Origin: Desulfitobacterium_A sp035539115
GTDB lineage: Bacteria; Bacillota; Desulfitobacteriia; Desulfitobacteriales; Desulfitobacteriaceae
NCBI RefSeq assembly: GCF_035539115.1
Contig: NZ_DATLJA010000084.1
Coordinates: 1-64,000, forward strand
Direction: 5' to 3'
Length of the DNA stretch: 64,000 nucleotides
Part shown: piece after piece, positions 34,606-44,476 of the stretch
Numbering within the stretch: the first letter of the stretch is position 1
Layout: every line of letters starts with the position of its first letter
Notes under the pieces: model-generated
Told to the model about the DNA's origin: nothing
Databases searched by the model: none
What the model saw: the letters and a program-made list of their open reading frames with translations, nothing else
Translations under genes and position numbers: made by a program

Positions 34606-35523
34606 GTGCCAATCAACATAGCCGATGCTCTTCCAGCGGTGGAAATCTTAAACAAAGAGAACATTTTTGTGATGAATGAAGGACGGGCGGCTCACCAAGA
34701 TATTCGACCGCTCAGCATTGTTATCTTAAATCTCATGCCCAATAAAACTGTCACAGAAACGCAGATATTAAGGCTTTTGAGTAATTCTCCTATCCAAGTC
34801 GACATTACCTTGCTCTATCCTGAAACTCATCGCTTCAAAAATACATCAGAAGAATATCTGGTCAAGTTTTATGAAACATTTGATAGCATAATGGATAAGA
34901 AATTTGATGGGATGATCATCACGGGTGCGCCGATTGAGCAAATGGATTTTGAAAAGGTTGATTTTTGGCCTGAACTTGTAAAGATCATGGATTGGAGCCA
35001 ACATAATGTTTATTCAACCCTCTATATCTGTTGGGGAGCACAAGCTGGTCTCTACCATCATTTTGGTGTGCCGAAGTATCCTCTGTCGGCTAAGATGTTT
35101 GGTGTTTTTCCGCATACCCTCAATCATAAAAATATCAGGCTTCTTAGGGGGTTTGATGATATTTTTTATGTACCCCACTCCAGGCATACAGAGGTCAGAA
35201 GGGAAGACATCGAAAAGGTTGCTGAACTGGAGATTTTGTCTGAATCCAAGGAATCGGGTGTTTATTTAGTCGGAACCAAAGGCGGTCGCCAAATTTTTGT
35301 GACTGGCCATTCAGAATATGATCCCTTCACCTTAAAAGCAGAGTATGATCGGGATATAGCAAGCGGCCTTCCCATTAATGTTCCGCAAAATTATTTTCCC
35401 GATGATGACCCACAAAAGCCCCCGATCGTTAGGTGGAGAAGCCATTCCAATTTGCTTTTTGCCAACTGGCTCAATTATTATGTTTACCAGGAAACACCTT
35501 ATAATGTGAATGAGATCGATTAA
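34606..35523 (+). CDS. metA: homoserine O-acyltransferase (MetA family)
   Basis: 305 residues from GTG 34606, ribosome site AAAGGGGAT. MPINIADALPAVEILNKENI and RPLSIVILNLMPNKTVTETQ are typical starts. The nucleophile Cys lies in TLYICWGAQAGLYHHFGV, with the His/Glu pair in VTGHSEYDP. The enzyme acylates homoserine (acetyl or succinyl; not decided here) in methionine synthesis. Regulated by the SAM-I riboswitch. Overlap is absent with the HD gene that follows by 31 bp. Confidence 0.96.
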   Translation: MPINIADALPAVEILNKENIFVMNEGRAAHQDIRPLSIVILNLMPNKTVTETQILRLLSNSPIQVDITLLYPETHRFKNTSEEYLVKFYETFDSIMDKKFDGMIITGAPIEQMDFEKVDFWPELVKIMDWSQHNVYSTLYICWGAQAGLYHHFGVPKYPLSAKMFGVFPHTLNHKNIRLLRGFDDIFYVPHSRHTEVRREDIEKVAELEILSESKESGVYLVGTKGGRQIFVTGHSEYDPFTLKAEYDRDIASGLPINVPQNYFPDDDPQKPPIVRWRSHSNLLFANWLNYYVYQETPYNVNEID

Positions 35524-35554
35524 AGTATTTCGAGGAAGGAAAGAAGGAATTCTA

Positions 35555-36145
35555 ATGTCAGAGTATGATCATAATCGCGAAGCTGCCGAGCAACTCCTTC
35601 ATGAATATGTCCAGAGCGAGAGCCTGATCAGACATGCCGTCACCGTAGAAGCCGTTATGCGTCATTTTGCTTCCTTATTTAAGGAAGATGTTGAGGAATG
35701 GGGTATCATCGGGTTATTACATGATATCGATTTTGAGATGTATCCGGAAGAGCATTGTCAGAAGACGAGGGCCATTCTTGAGCCGAGACAATGGCCAGAG
35801 TCGTATATCCGGGCGATCGAAAGTCATGGCTATATGCTTTGCAGTGATGTTGAACCGATAACCAATCAAGAAAAGGTACTCTATACGATTGACGAATTGA
35901 CAGGGCTTATTTCTGCGACGGCGCTGCTTAGACCGAGTAAGAGTCTTTTTGATTTAACTGTGAAATCCGTTAAAAAGAAATGGAAGCAGAAAAGTTTTGC
36001 CGAGGGAGTAAACCGTGAGGTCATTGAAAACGGGGCTGCCATGGTGAACATGGATTTGGAGTATGTGATTGAGCAAACAATCCAAGGGATGCGAACTGTC
36101 GCCTCAGAAATAGGGCTTGAGGGAAACGCCGAAGCGGGAAAATGA
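35555..36145 (+). CDS. HD-domain protein
   Basis: I choose ATG 35555 (AAGGAAT upstream); the earlier start overlaps metA. 196 residues. The HD motif is IGLLHDIDFEMYPEEH near residue 60, with an upstream His (LIRHAVTVEAVM) and a downstream SHGY segment as metal ligands. Such proteins are phosphohydrolases for nucleotides or related phosphates. The substrate is unknown. It probably shares the metA transcript. Confidence 0.8.
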   Translation: MSEYDHNREAAEQLLHEYVQSESLIRHAVTVEAVMRHFASLFKEDVEEWGIIGLLHDIDFEMYPEEHCQKTRAILEPRQWPESYIRAIESHGYMLCSDVEPITNQEKVLYTIDELTGLISATALLRPSKSLFDLTVKSVKKKWKQKSFAEGVNREVIENGAAMVNMDLEYVIEQTIQGMRTVASEIGLEGNAEAGK

Positions 36146-36189
36146 CATTCTCCTGCTAACAATAATTGAATTGATACGACTTAGGGAAA

Positions 36190-36224
36190 ATTCCTGCCCC
36201 AAATATTGGGGCGGGTTTTATTTA
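36190..36224 (+). terminator. rho-independent terminator
   Basis: CCTGCCCCAA / TTGGGGCGGG arms with T-rich tail. Confidence 0.85.
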
Positions 36225-36228
36225 TTTT

Positions 36229-36321
36229 ACTAACAGAAAGTATAAGTTTTGGGCAGATAGCATAAGTGCAACTAAGGCTTCCGCCTACGCTAGAGGCTTG
36301 GCGCAAGCCGGGTTTTCTTTA
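36229..36321. repeat. dispersed repeat family, copy A
   Basis: Begins ACTAACAGAAAGTATAAG and ends near CAAGCCGGGTTTTCTTT, with an internal GGCTTGGCGCAAGCC hairpin. Almost identical to copy D at 60060 and related to copies at 47196 and 52439. It lies just after a terminator. The remainder up to 36521 is AT-rich with no gene I can support. Confidence 0.8.
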
Positions 36322-36521
36322 ATTTTGTCTGTAAGTCGATTTCATTGTTGCAGTTAAAAATTTTAATTTCTAATGAAAATCCTCTATATTTTTAAAATTT
36401 TTAAAGGAATCTGGATTAATTAATAGAAAAATGTTATTCCAAGAGTCATTCAATAATAAAAATAGATGGTTAAAGAGAGAACGCTAATTAAATAAATATT
36501 AGCGAATATTTGGGGGGTATT

Positions 36522-39500
36522 ATGAGTAATAAGTTTTATCCTTTAACAAACGCACAGAAATCAATCTGGGTTGCCGATAATTTGTATCCTGGTACCAGCC
36601 AGGCTATTTTATCAGCAACTGCAATAATCCGTGAAGAACTTGACCTTGCTTTAATGAATGAAGCTGTGAATATTGTAGTAAAAGAAAATGATGCCCTACG
36701 TATCCGATTAGTAAATCAAGATGGTACACCACAACAATATTTTTCCGACTTCGTTTATAAAGACTTTGATATCTTGGATTTCAGTTATGAAGGCGGAGAA
36801 CAAGATTATAGTAAATGGGAAAAGATCACCGCAGAGACGCCCTTTGCATTAATCGACTCCGAGCTTTTTTATTTCGCTATGGTTAAGTTAGGTGAGCAAA
36901 AAAACATCTGTTTCTTTAAATTTCATCATACGATTGTTGACGCCTGGGGAATCGTTCTGGTTATTAGAAAGACTCTAAAAGAATATTGGCAGTTGATTCA
37001 CGGGATTTATCCGGAAAAAGAAGAGGCTTCTTCCTTCATAGACCATATTAATGACGAAATAAAATATATAGCTTCCGAGCGCTTTAACAAACATAAGGAA
37101 TTCTGGTCTGGAACCTTTGACACCGTTCCTGAATTTATCTCATTTACTGATAATAAAGGCTTTAACAGCTTAGTGGGTAAAAGAAAAAGTTATGTTCTAT
37201 CGGAGTCATTAAGTTCCAAACTGAAATATTTTTGTGATTTGAACAATGTTTCTGGTTTCAGTGTTTTTTATGCACTTCTTGCCTTATACCTCTTCAAAAG
37301 GAGTAATAAGAAGGATGTAGCAATCGAAACACCTATTTTGAACCGGTCGGGGCATACGGAAAAGAATACTGTGGGTATGTTTATGCACAATATACCCACC
37401 AGAATTACAATTGAGCCAAGTCTTAACTTTATCTCATTTGTTACACAGTCTTTTAAAGAATTAATGAAATTCATGCGATATCAACGATATCCCTATAGCA
37501 GTATCCTGAAAGATTTTCGTGAAAAACACCAATTTTCAGGGACGCTAGTTGATGTTACTCTTAATTATCACAATAACAAGCTAGATTCTGTAATTGAATA
37601 CGAAGGTATATGGAATTATTGTGGAGCACAGACTAACTCGCTGTCGATTTGTGTTAGTGACAGGGACGGTATCGGCTTACCGGAATTGGATTATGACTAC
37701 TTGCTTGAAGTCTTCAGTGAGGAAGATATCGATCAAATGCATAACCAGATGTGCAATCTTCTGACTGATGCCCTGGAAAACCCAAGTAAGAGGCTTTCCG
37801 AACTGCAAATGTTATCACAGGATGAGCTAACTAAGCTATTAGTCGAATTTAATCAGACGCAATTGCCATATGAAGCAAAAACTGTGTCCGATTTATTCGA
37901 AGACCAGGTTATAAAAACACCAGATAGCACTGCCATCGTCTTTGGTGACGAAAGCCTAACCTACCGTGAACTGAATGAGAGGGCGAATCAGCTTGCTCGT
38001 TATCTCCGCAGTAAAGGGGTGACACGCAATTCGATTGTTGGATTACTTGTGAGTCGGTCTTTGGAAATGGTCATAGGTATTTTGGGGATTCTTAAGGCTG
38101 GAGCAGCCTACTTGCCGATGGATCCCGGATACCCTAGTGAAAGAATTGTGTATATGCTAAACCAGAGTCATACTCAACTAACACTTACGGATAGAGAGAA
38201 TCAAAGTATTGGTACAGCTGGAATTTGTGAGTTTGCTAATATTTCACCGAACAATACAACGGTCTATGATTATGACACGGCAAACTTAGATACTGAAAAA
38301 GCTAATCTAGATGATTTAGCCTATGTAATCTATACTTCGGGAACGACAGGTAAACCAAAGGGAGTAATGGTTCACCACCGTGCTTTGTGCAATTTGATTA
38401 GCGCAATTGCTAATGAAATTTGTCTTGAAACCAAAACTATAGTTTCCTTAACAACAATATCCTTTGATATTTTCTTTTTAGAAACTATCTTTCCTTTAAC
38501 AAAAGGAATGAAGATTGTTATCGCCAATGAGGACGAACAAACTATTCCCCAATTATTATTTAACATCGTCGCCAAACACAATGTTGAAGTAATTCAAACC
38601 ACACCGTCAAGACTGAAACTGATTCTTGATAATCATCACTGTCATGAAATATTAAATAGCTTATCGTACATTTTAATAGGTGGGGAAGCTCTTCCCGCGC
38701 CATTGTTATCCCGTCTAAAAGAAATGACCAGTGCAGAAATTTATAATCTTTATGGTCCTACAGAAACAACGGTTTGGTCGACAATGAAAAATGTTACCCA
38801 CTCTCAAAAAATAACAATCGGGAAACCCATAGCCAACACCCAAATTTACATTCTGAATGACTATTTTTCTCCTGTACCAATAGGATCAATAGGTGAAATC
38901 TTTATCTCCGGGGATGGAGTTTCTTTGGGTTATTTGAATAATCAAGAATTAACTCAAGCGCGTTTCTTGGAAAATCCATTTATTCCTGGCCAAAAAATGT
39001 ACCGGACAGGAGATTTGGGACGATGGCTTAATGACGGTGAAATTGAATGTTTAGGACGAAATGATAATCAGGTCAAGATACGAGGCTTCCGGATCGAGCT
39101 GGAAGAGATCGAAGCCTGCCTTATAGAGCATACTGCGGTAGAAGAGGCAATCGTAGCGATAAAAGAGGATAAAGTGGGTAAGAAACAATTATGCGCTTAT
39201 TTAACGGGTGAAACAAGGCTCAGTAATAAAGATTTACGAGCTCATATTCTCAAGTCTTTGCCGAACTATATGGTTCCAGCTTCGTTCACCTGGCTCAGTA
39301 CTATTCCACTAACACCGAATGGCAAAATTGACCGCCACGCTTTACCGGATCCAAGCGAAATTGATTTCGGTCAGACAGCCCATTCCTATCTTGCGCCCAG
39401 AAACGATCTGGAACAAAAACTCGCGATGTTATGGGCTGAAGCTCTGGAAGTGGAACGAGTAGGGATTGACGATAACCTTTTTGCCTTAGGGGGAGATTCT

Positions 39501-40832
39501 TTAACCATCTTAGAAATTATGTCGGGAGCCTTAGCTTACGAGTGGAAACTTAATGCTCAGGATTTCTATGAGAGTCCAACCATAAGATTATTAGCATCTA
39601 AAATCACGGGGCGGAACCAAGAGAATGATAGAAATGAAGATGAAATTTATATCGCCAGCAGGATAATACCAAAGGAAATTAAAATGGAGCCAGTGGACCC
39701 AGGAAATGTACTTTTGACGGGTGCAACGGGTTTTCTGGGTAACCATCTTCTCAAAGAATTATTGACGCAAACAGATAATATAATCTATTGTTTAGTGCGT
39801 GGTGATCAGGCAACAGAAAAATTAGTCGAATTGCTACAGTTTAATTTCTCCTCACTTCCAATAACTCTAGAGAATAGGATCGTAGTCGTTAACGGAGATA
39901 TTTCTTTAAAACAATTCGGACTCAATGATAATGAATATAATAATTTGGCCCAAAAAGTCCAAACTGTGATTCATAGTGGTGCCTTAGTCAAACATTATGG
40001 TGATTATCGTGAATTCGAGAAAACTAATGTCCAAGGGACTTGTGAAGTCATACGTTTTTGTCTGAAATTTGATAAAAAACTTAACCATATTTCCACGATC
40101 AGTGTTTCAGGTGATTTTCTGGTAGATCCAGTTAAGATGGATACTGTTTTTAGTGAAAATGATTTTTATGTTGGACAGGATTATAAAGCTAACGTATATA
40201 TCCGAAGTAAATTTGTCGCTGAGCAATATATTTTGAGGGCAGAAGCTAATGGGTTAAAAGCAGCTATTTTTAGGGTTGGGGTCGTAACGGGCCGTTACCA
40301 GGATGGTAAATTCCAGCGTAATATTGATCAAAATGCCTTTTATCGCCGAATCAAATCGATCGTTTCTTTAAAAGTTATTCCAGAAAGTTTTCTTGAGCAA
40401 AGTATTGAGTTTACACCTGTGGACTACTGTGCTAAAGGTATTGTGAATATTATTAAGGTGAATCAAACAAGCGGTTTGGTATTCCATATTTTTAATCATC
40501 AGAAGGTTAGAGCAATCGAGCTTCTAAGCTATTTAAGATTATTAGACTATCCTGTTCGAACATTGCCGAATTTAGAATTTGATGCTTATATAGCACAGTT
40601 GTCCCAGACCAAGGAAGGGAAAGAGAAGTTAAGTGGCCTGGCCTCTGATTTGAGTGTCAATAAGAGATTGAATCATAATAATACCATTAAAGTCAATTCA
40701 ATTTTCACCATTAATTATTTATCACAAACAGGTTTTGTCTGGCCAGAGATAGATGTGGATTATCTGACTAAAGTTCTGAGTCATATGCGTGAAGTTGGCT
40801 TTATTAATAATTTCAAAAGGGTTAGCGGATGA
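36522..40832 (+). CDS. single-module NRPS: condensation, adenylation (predicted Gly), carrier, reductase
   Basis: I choose ATG 36522 behind GGGGGG. About 1436 residues. C domain about 1-430 with HHTIVDAWG; A domain about 455-960 with YTSGTTGKPKG, NLYGPTETT, YRTGDLGRW and NGKIDRHALP; carrier about 970-1035 with LGGDSLTILE; Lys2-type reductase about 1060-1430 with LLTGATGFLGNHLL and the YIRSK catalytic pair. The ten specificity positions, read by aligning to GrsA by eye, give DILQLGLVWK, close to the known glycine code DILQLGLIWK. A starting C domain suggests N-acylation of glycine by an external acyl donor, then NAD(P)H release as aldehyde or alcohol. No carrier-activating transferase or transporter is adjacent. 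Confidence 0.92.
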   Translation: MSNKFYPLTNAQKSIWVADNLYPGTSQAILSATAIIREELDLALMNEAVNIVVKENDALRIRLVNQDGTPQQYFSDFVYKDFDILDFSYEGGEQDYSKWEKITAETPFALIDSELFYFAMVKLGEQKNICFFKFHHTIVDAWGIVLVIRKTLKEYWQLIHGIYPEKEEASSFIDHINDEIKYIASERFNKHKEFWSGTFDTVPEFISFTDNKGFNSLVGKRKSYVLSESLSSKLKYFCDLNNVSGFSVFYALLALYLFKRSNKKDVAIETPILNRSGHTEKNTVGMFMHNIPTRITIEPSLNFISFVTQSFKELMKFMRYQRYPYSSILKDFREKHQFSGTLVDVTLNYHNNKLDSVIEYEGIWNYCGAQTNSLSICVSDRDGIGLPELDYDYLLEVFSEEDIDQMHNQMCNLLTDALENPSKRLSELQMLSQDELTKLLVEFNQTQLPYEAKTVSDLFEDQVIKTPDSTAIVFGDESLTYRELNERANQLARYLRSKGVTRNSIVGLLVSRSLEMVIGILGILKAGAAYLPMDPGYPSERIVYMLNQSHTQLTLTDRENQSIGTAGICEFANISPNNTTVYDYDTANLDTEKANLDDLAYVIYTSGTTGKPKGVMVHHRALCNLISAIANEICLETKTIVSLTTISFDIFFLETIFPLTKGMKIVIANEDEQTIPQLLFNIVAKHNVEVIQTTPSRLKLILDNHHCHEILNSLSYILIGGEALPAPLLSRLKEMTSAEIYNLYGPTETTVWSTMKNVTHSQKITIGKPIANTQIYILNDYFSPVPIGSIGEIFISGDGVSLGYLNNQELTQARFLENPFIPGQKMYRTGDLGRWLNDGEIECLGRNDNQVKIRGFRIELEEIEACLIEHTAVEEAIVAIKEDKVGKKQLCAYLTGETRLSNKDLRAHILKSLPNYMVPASFTWLSTIPLTPNGKIDRHALPDPSEIDFGQTAHSYLAPRNDLEQKLAMLWAEALEVERVGIDDNLFALGGDSLTILEIMSGALAYEWKLNAQDFYESPTIRLLASKITGRNQENDRNEDEIYIASRIIPKEIKMEPVDPGNVLLTGATGFLGNHLLKELLTQTDNIIYCLVRGDQATEKLVELLQFNFSSLPITLENRIVVVNGDISLKQFGLNDNEYNNLAQKVQTVIHSGALVKHYGDYREFEKTNVQGTCEVIRFCLKFDKKLNHISTISVSGDFLVDPVKMDTVFSENDFYVGQDYKANVYIRSKFVAEQYILRAEANGLKAAIFRVGVVTGRYQDGKFQRNIDQNAFYRRIKSIVSLKVIPESFLEQSIEFTPVDYCAKGIVNIIKVNQTSGLVFHIFNHQKVRAIELLSYLRLLDYPVRTLPNLEFDAYIAQLSQTKEGKEKLSGLASDLSVNKRLNHNNTIKVNSIFTINYLSQTGFVWPEIDVDYLTKVLSHMREVGFINNFKRVSG

Positions 40833-40899
40833 ATTTAAGACTACTGTCCTATTGAAGATTTTCAAACCCGCATATAGAATAGGTGAGAGAATATTCTAG

Positions 40900-42306
40900 G
40901 TGAAAACTAAGAATATTGTAGAATATTGGATGCAAAATTCGAATGAGGGTTTCGCAAAACTGAAATTGGAAGGTTACGGTGTCTATATGCCATTTAAGAA
41001 CCCTATATTATTAAACTCAACTTTTTCTGACGTTATATCCAAAAGTGAAGAAAATGAATTTAACAAAGAATTAATAAACCGGAATTTTTACCAATCTCAA
41101 AAATTAAATGTCATTTTAATTTTTATTTCTGTCATTCTTCTTTTCACAGACTTTCTTTATCAAAAGAAGGGGCTATGGACTTCCTTGCCCGGATATAAAT
41201 ATCTTTTTTATGCACATCTCTCGATGCTCTTTGTATCAATTGTATTGTTGCTTTTTTCTAAAGGTATAAAACCTAAGACTACGCGAGCAAAACAATTGTT
41301 TGTTATGATAGTTGCTTACTTTGTTACATTGAATTGTACTTTAATTTCGATTATCGATCAGCTTATCCATGGTCAGATTACAGTGTTTATTATTGGGGCA
41401 TTTACTATTGCCGTAATGAATACGTTTAAACCGTCATCTAGTCTGAGAATTTATTTAACAAACTATTTGATACTTATTATTGGGATTACATTTTCCCAAG
41501 AAAACAGTGCTGCTTTAAGAGGACATTACACTAACGGAACCATACTTGTTGTGGTTGCGTGGTTCCTTTCCATACTTCTTTATGATGCTAAAGTCAGGGA
41601 TTTCCTAAGTCGCAAAACGATTGAACATCAGAGAGGGAAAATGGAAAAGGCCAATGAACGACTTACAGATACTAACTATAAGCTTGAGGAATCACTCTCA
41701 GCACTTGATGATACCCAGAATATAATTTTTTCACTAGCTTTGGCTCTTGAATCTAAAGATCCGTATATCCATGGACATTCCGACCGGGTGGCTGAATCTG
41801 CTGTGGAGTTTGCCCGATATTTAAATTTAAGTGAATCAGATCAAGTTAATATTCATCGGGCAGCTATTCTCCATGACCTGGGTAAAATCGGCATTCCAGA
41901 TGTCATTTTGAATAAAACGAATCAGTTAACCGAAGAAGAATGGTTGACAATGAAGTCTCACCCGGAACGGGGAGCTGCTATTTGTTCAAAACTTAACTTT
42001 GCCAAAGAAATTGTGCCGATAATCAGACATCATCATGAACGTTACGACGGTAAGGGTTATCCTGATGGCTTAAGCGGAGAGTCCATTCCTTTACTAGCTC
42101 GTATTATCAGCATTGCAGACACGGTTGATGCAATGACTTCAAGTCGTCCTTATCGCTCGGCGGGAACGTTTGAACAAGTATTAGAGGAATTGCAAAAATG
42201 TGCCGGGACACAATTTGATCCTGTTTTAGTATTCACCTTTATTTCTTTATATCAAGAGCAGGGGCAAAGGTGCATTGTTCCGAATAGTAGAGTCGTGGAG
42301 TCGTAA
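40900..42306 (+). CDS. membrane HD-GYP phosphodiesterase
   Basis: 468 residues from GTG 40900; the ribosome site is weak, so the start is less certain. About six membrane helices lie between residues 68 and 230 and probably sense something at the membrane. A short coiled coil (about 240-275) leads to the HD-GYP domain with HDLGKIGIPD, HPERGAAI, HHHERYDGKGYPDGL and DTVDAMTSSRPYR. All key residues are present, so cyclic di-GMP hydrolysis is likely. It follows the NRPS by 67 bp and may be co-transcribed. Confidence 0.88.
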   Translation: MKTKNIVEYWMQNSNEGFAKLKLEGYGVYMPFKNPILLNSTFSDVISKSEENEFNKELINRNFYQSQKLNVILIFISVILLFTDFLYQKKGLWTSLPGYKYLFYAHLSMLFVSIVLLLFSKGIKPKTTRAKQLFVMIVAYFVTLNCTLISIIDQLIHGQITVFIIGAFTIAVMNTFKPSSSLRIYLTNYLILIIGITFSQENSAALRGHYTNGTILVVVAWFLSILLYDAKVRDFLSRKTIEHQRGKMEKANERLTDTNYKLEESLSALDDTQNIIFSLALALESKDPYIHGHSDRVAESAVEFARYLNLSESDQVNIHRAAILHDLGKIGIPDVILNKTNQLTEEEWLTMKSHPERGAAICSKLNFAKEIVPIIRHHHERYDGKGYPDGLSGESIPLLARIISIADTVDAMTSSRPYRSAGTFEQVLEELQKCAGTQFDPVLVFTFISLYQEQGQRCIVPNSRVVES

Positions 42307-42322
42307 AAGTATCAGCAAAACA

Positions 42323-42366
42323 GAAGAGCATCCGCTTAATTAAGGCAGATGCTCTTTCTGCTTTTT
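42323..42366 (+). terminator. rho-independent terminator
   Basis: AGAAGAGCATC / GATGCTCTTTCT arms followed by T-rich sequence. Confidence 0.8.
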
Positions 42367-42515
42367 CAGTATAATGCTCGTCAATAATGACAAGCTATTC
42401 TCAACAATTAGGGTTATCATTCCACGAAACTTCTATAGCAATCAGTTTTAAGAAGGATTTTGGCAACTGAATCATGAAATAGATCATTTATAATTGGATC
42501 GTCAGGAGAAAACAT

Positions 42516-43073
42516 ATGGAAATTGTAGTTGGGGTCACCGGCGCAACGGGAACGATTTACGCCATGAATTTATTAAAGGCCTTAAAAGCTACGGGTAAGG
42601 TCAATACTCATCTTATTATAAGCGATTGGGCTAAAAAAAATTTGGAAATAGAAACAGAGTATGCCCTCGAGGATATGGAAGGTTTAGCCACTACCGTATA
42701 TGATAATAAGAATTTAGGAGCGAGAATATCGAGCGGCTCCTTTATCACGGAGGGCATGATTATTGTACCCTGTAGTATGAAAACGCTGAGTTCAATTGCC
42801 CAGGGCTATGACGATAATCTCATTTCCCGAACGGCGGGTGTCATGCTCAAGGAAGGCCGAAAATTAGTCTTAAGTCCCAGAGAGTCTCCCCTTAGCCCCA
42901 TCCATTTAGAAAATATGCTCAAGCTATCACGAATAGGGGTAAGAATTGTTCCGCCCATGCCGGCTTTTTATACTCACCCCCAGAGTATTGAAGATGTCGT
43001 TAACCATCACATCATGAAACTATTAGACCAATTTGGACTGGAGTATGATCAGGCCAAACGGTGGAAGGGCTAA
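42516..43073 (+). CDS. ubiX: UbiX-like flavin prenyltransferase
   Basis: 185 residues. GVTGATGTIYAMNLLKAL is the FMN-binding start, SSGSFITEGMIIVPCSMKTL and VLSPRESPLSPIHLENM are family motifs. UbiX makes prenylated FMN for UbiD-type decarboxylases. No ubiD is adjacent, so it may serve partners elsewhere. The ribosome site is AGGAG at 42502. Confidence 0.9.
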   Translation: MEIVVGVTGATGTIYAMNLLKALKATGKVNTHLIISDWAKKNLEIETEYALEDMEGLATTVYDNKNLGARISSGSFITEGMIIVPCSMKTLSSIAQGYDDNLISRTAGVMLKEGRKLVLSPRESPLSPIHLENMLKLSRIGVRIVPPMPAFYTHPQSIEDVVNHHIMKLLDQFGLEYDQAKRWKG

Positions 43074-43074
43074 A

Positions 43075-43128
43075 AAGAAGAACAGACGATAGATTATTTA
43101 AAATCTTTATCCTCTGTTCTTCTTTTGT
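43075..43128 (+). terminator. rho-independent terminator
   Basis: 12-bp arms AAGAAGAACAGA / TCTGTTCTTCTT with an inner A/T-rich stem and TTTT. Confidence 0.85.
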
Positions 43129-43246
43129 ATTTAGATCTATCGCCCTCCAACTTCGCACAAACAGAAATATGACGTATAATAGATTTAATTCGAAAGAAAG
43201 ATAAGGCTGTTTTACGTCTTCCTTCTAAGAAGAGAGGAGGAGTTTT

Positions 43247-44461
43247 ATGCATACAGATGAGTTGCTTAATTTTCAGAATGAGTTATTGAACAAACTGGTA
43301 GCGGGTGGTGGACCGAGAGAACTAACCAAGCACATATCGATTTTACTAAAAAAAGAAGTGCTCATCACGAATCCCTCGCATCGCGTTCTTGGTTCCACGA
43401 TTGCCAATGAGGATTTTAGTGTGGGTAAATTACTCAACGTATTGATAAGCGCGATTACTCCAGGCCGAGCCATCGTTTCCTCAGGAGAGCAGGAAGTCGA
43501 GGCCGTTATCATCGAGTTAAGTAATTCAGTGAAACGATTTGGTTTTCTACTGATTTGCGAACCGGGATTAGATGAGGAGAATAAAATTAAGATTCTCGCC
43601 CATCAAGCCAGAGCCGCTTGCGTCTTGGAATTACAAAAACAAGAGGAGCTGCTTGAGAACAGCCGCCAATATCGAGATGCTTTCCTTTTTGATTTGCTCT
43701 ATGGAAATATCGAAGAGAATGCAGATATCATTACTCGGGGTGAAATTTGGGGTTGGAATCTTAAATTACCGCATATCGTGACCGTATTTGAGCTTGATGG
43801 CTTTGAACCATACTCCGAAGACCTTCAACTGGTTAAACTTCTTCATGAAATTGTGCAAATGGTGACGCAACCGCTGGAGAAAAAGGCAATTCTCATGCAA
43901 AAAAATGAAGAAGTTGTTCTTGTTTTACCCGTGGAAAACAAAAAACGTCATGGAAATAAAGATTATTTGAATATGATCCTTAAGCAAGTCATGGCTCAGG
44001 CTGAAGAGCATCTAACATCACGAATAGTTCGAGTTGGGGTAGGAAGGGAGTATGCCAATCCTTCCGAGATATTCCGTAGCTATCAAGAGGCAAAAGTTGC
44101 CTTGAAATTAGGCAGTTTGCTTCCAGATCAGAACCACACACCCTTCTTTATGGACTTAGGGGTAGCGAGGATTCTTTACAACCATGATCGACAGGAATTA
44201 ATAGAGTTCTATCGGGAGACACTTGAGGATTTAGAACAATATGATAAGTCACAGAAGAATGAGTTGATGGAAACCTTGGAAAAGTTCGTTTCCCATCGCT
44301 GTGACTTGAAGGAAACGGCTGATTCACTTTTCCTGCATCCCAATACTCTGCGCTACAGACTGAAGCGAATTGAGGAGATTCTCAAGATCGATATGAAGGA
44401 TTTTGACACGATTCTATCGTTAATGGTTGCCTTTAAGATAAGATACCTAATAAAGCGTTAG
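43247..44461 (+). CDS. PucR-family transcriptional regulator
   Basis: 404 residues with AGGAGGAG ribosome site. The N-terminal ~130 residues look like a GAF-type sensor. A central GGDEF-like PucR domain follows (RVGVGREYANPSEIFRSYQE). The C-terminal helix-turn-helix is DLKETADSLFLHPNTLRYRL with KRIEEIL. Such regulators control purine, sugar acid or aromatic catabolism. It sits 15 bp before a molybdoenzyme gene, its likely target or operon partner. Confidence 0.88.
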   Translation: MHTDELLNFQNELLNKLVAGGGPRELTKHISILLKKEVLITNPSHRVLGSTIANEDFSVGKLLNVLISAITPGRAIVSSGEQEVEAVIIELSNSVKRFGFLLICEPGLDEENKIKILAHQARAACVLELQKQEELLENSRQYRDAFLFDLLYGNIEENADIITRGEIWGWNLKLPHIVTVFELDGFEPYSEDLQLVKLLHEIVQMVTQPLEKKAILMQKNEEVVLVLPVENKKRHGNKDYLNMILKQVMAQAEEHLTSRIVRVGVGREYANPSEIFRSYQEAKVALKLGSLLPDQNHTPFFMDLGVARILYNHDRQELIEFYRETLEDLEQYDKSQKNELMETLEKFVSHRCDLKETADSLFLHPNTLRYRLKRIEEILKIDMKDFDTILSLMVAFKIRYLIKR

Positions 44462-44476
44462 CTTGTGAGGAGGACC

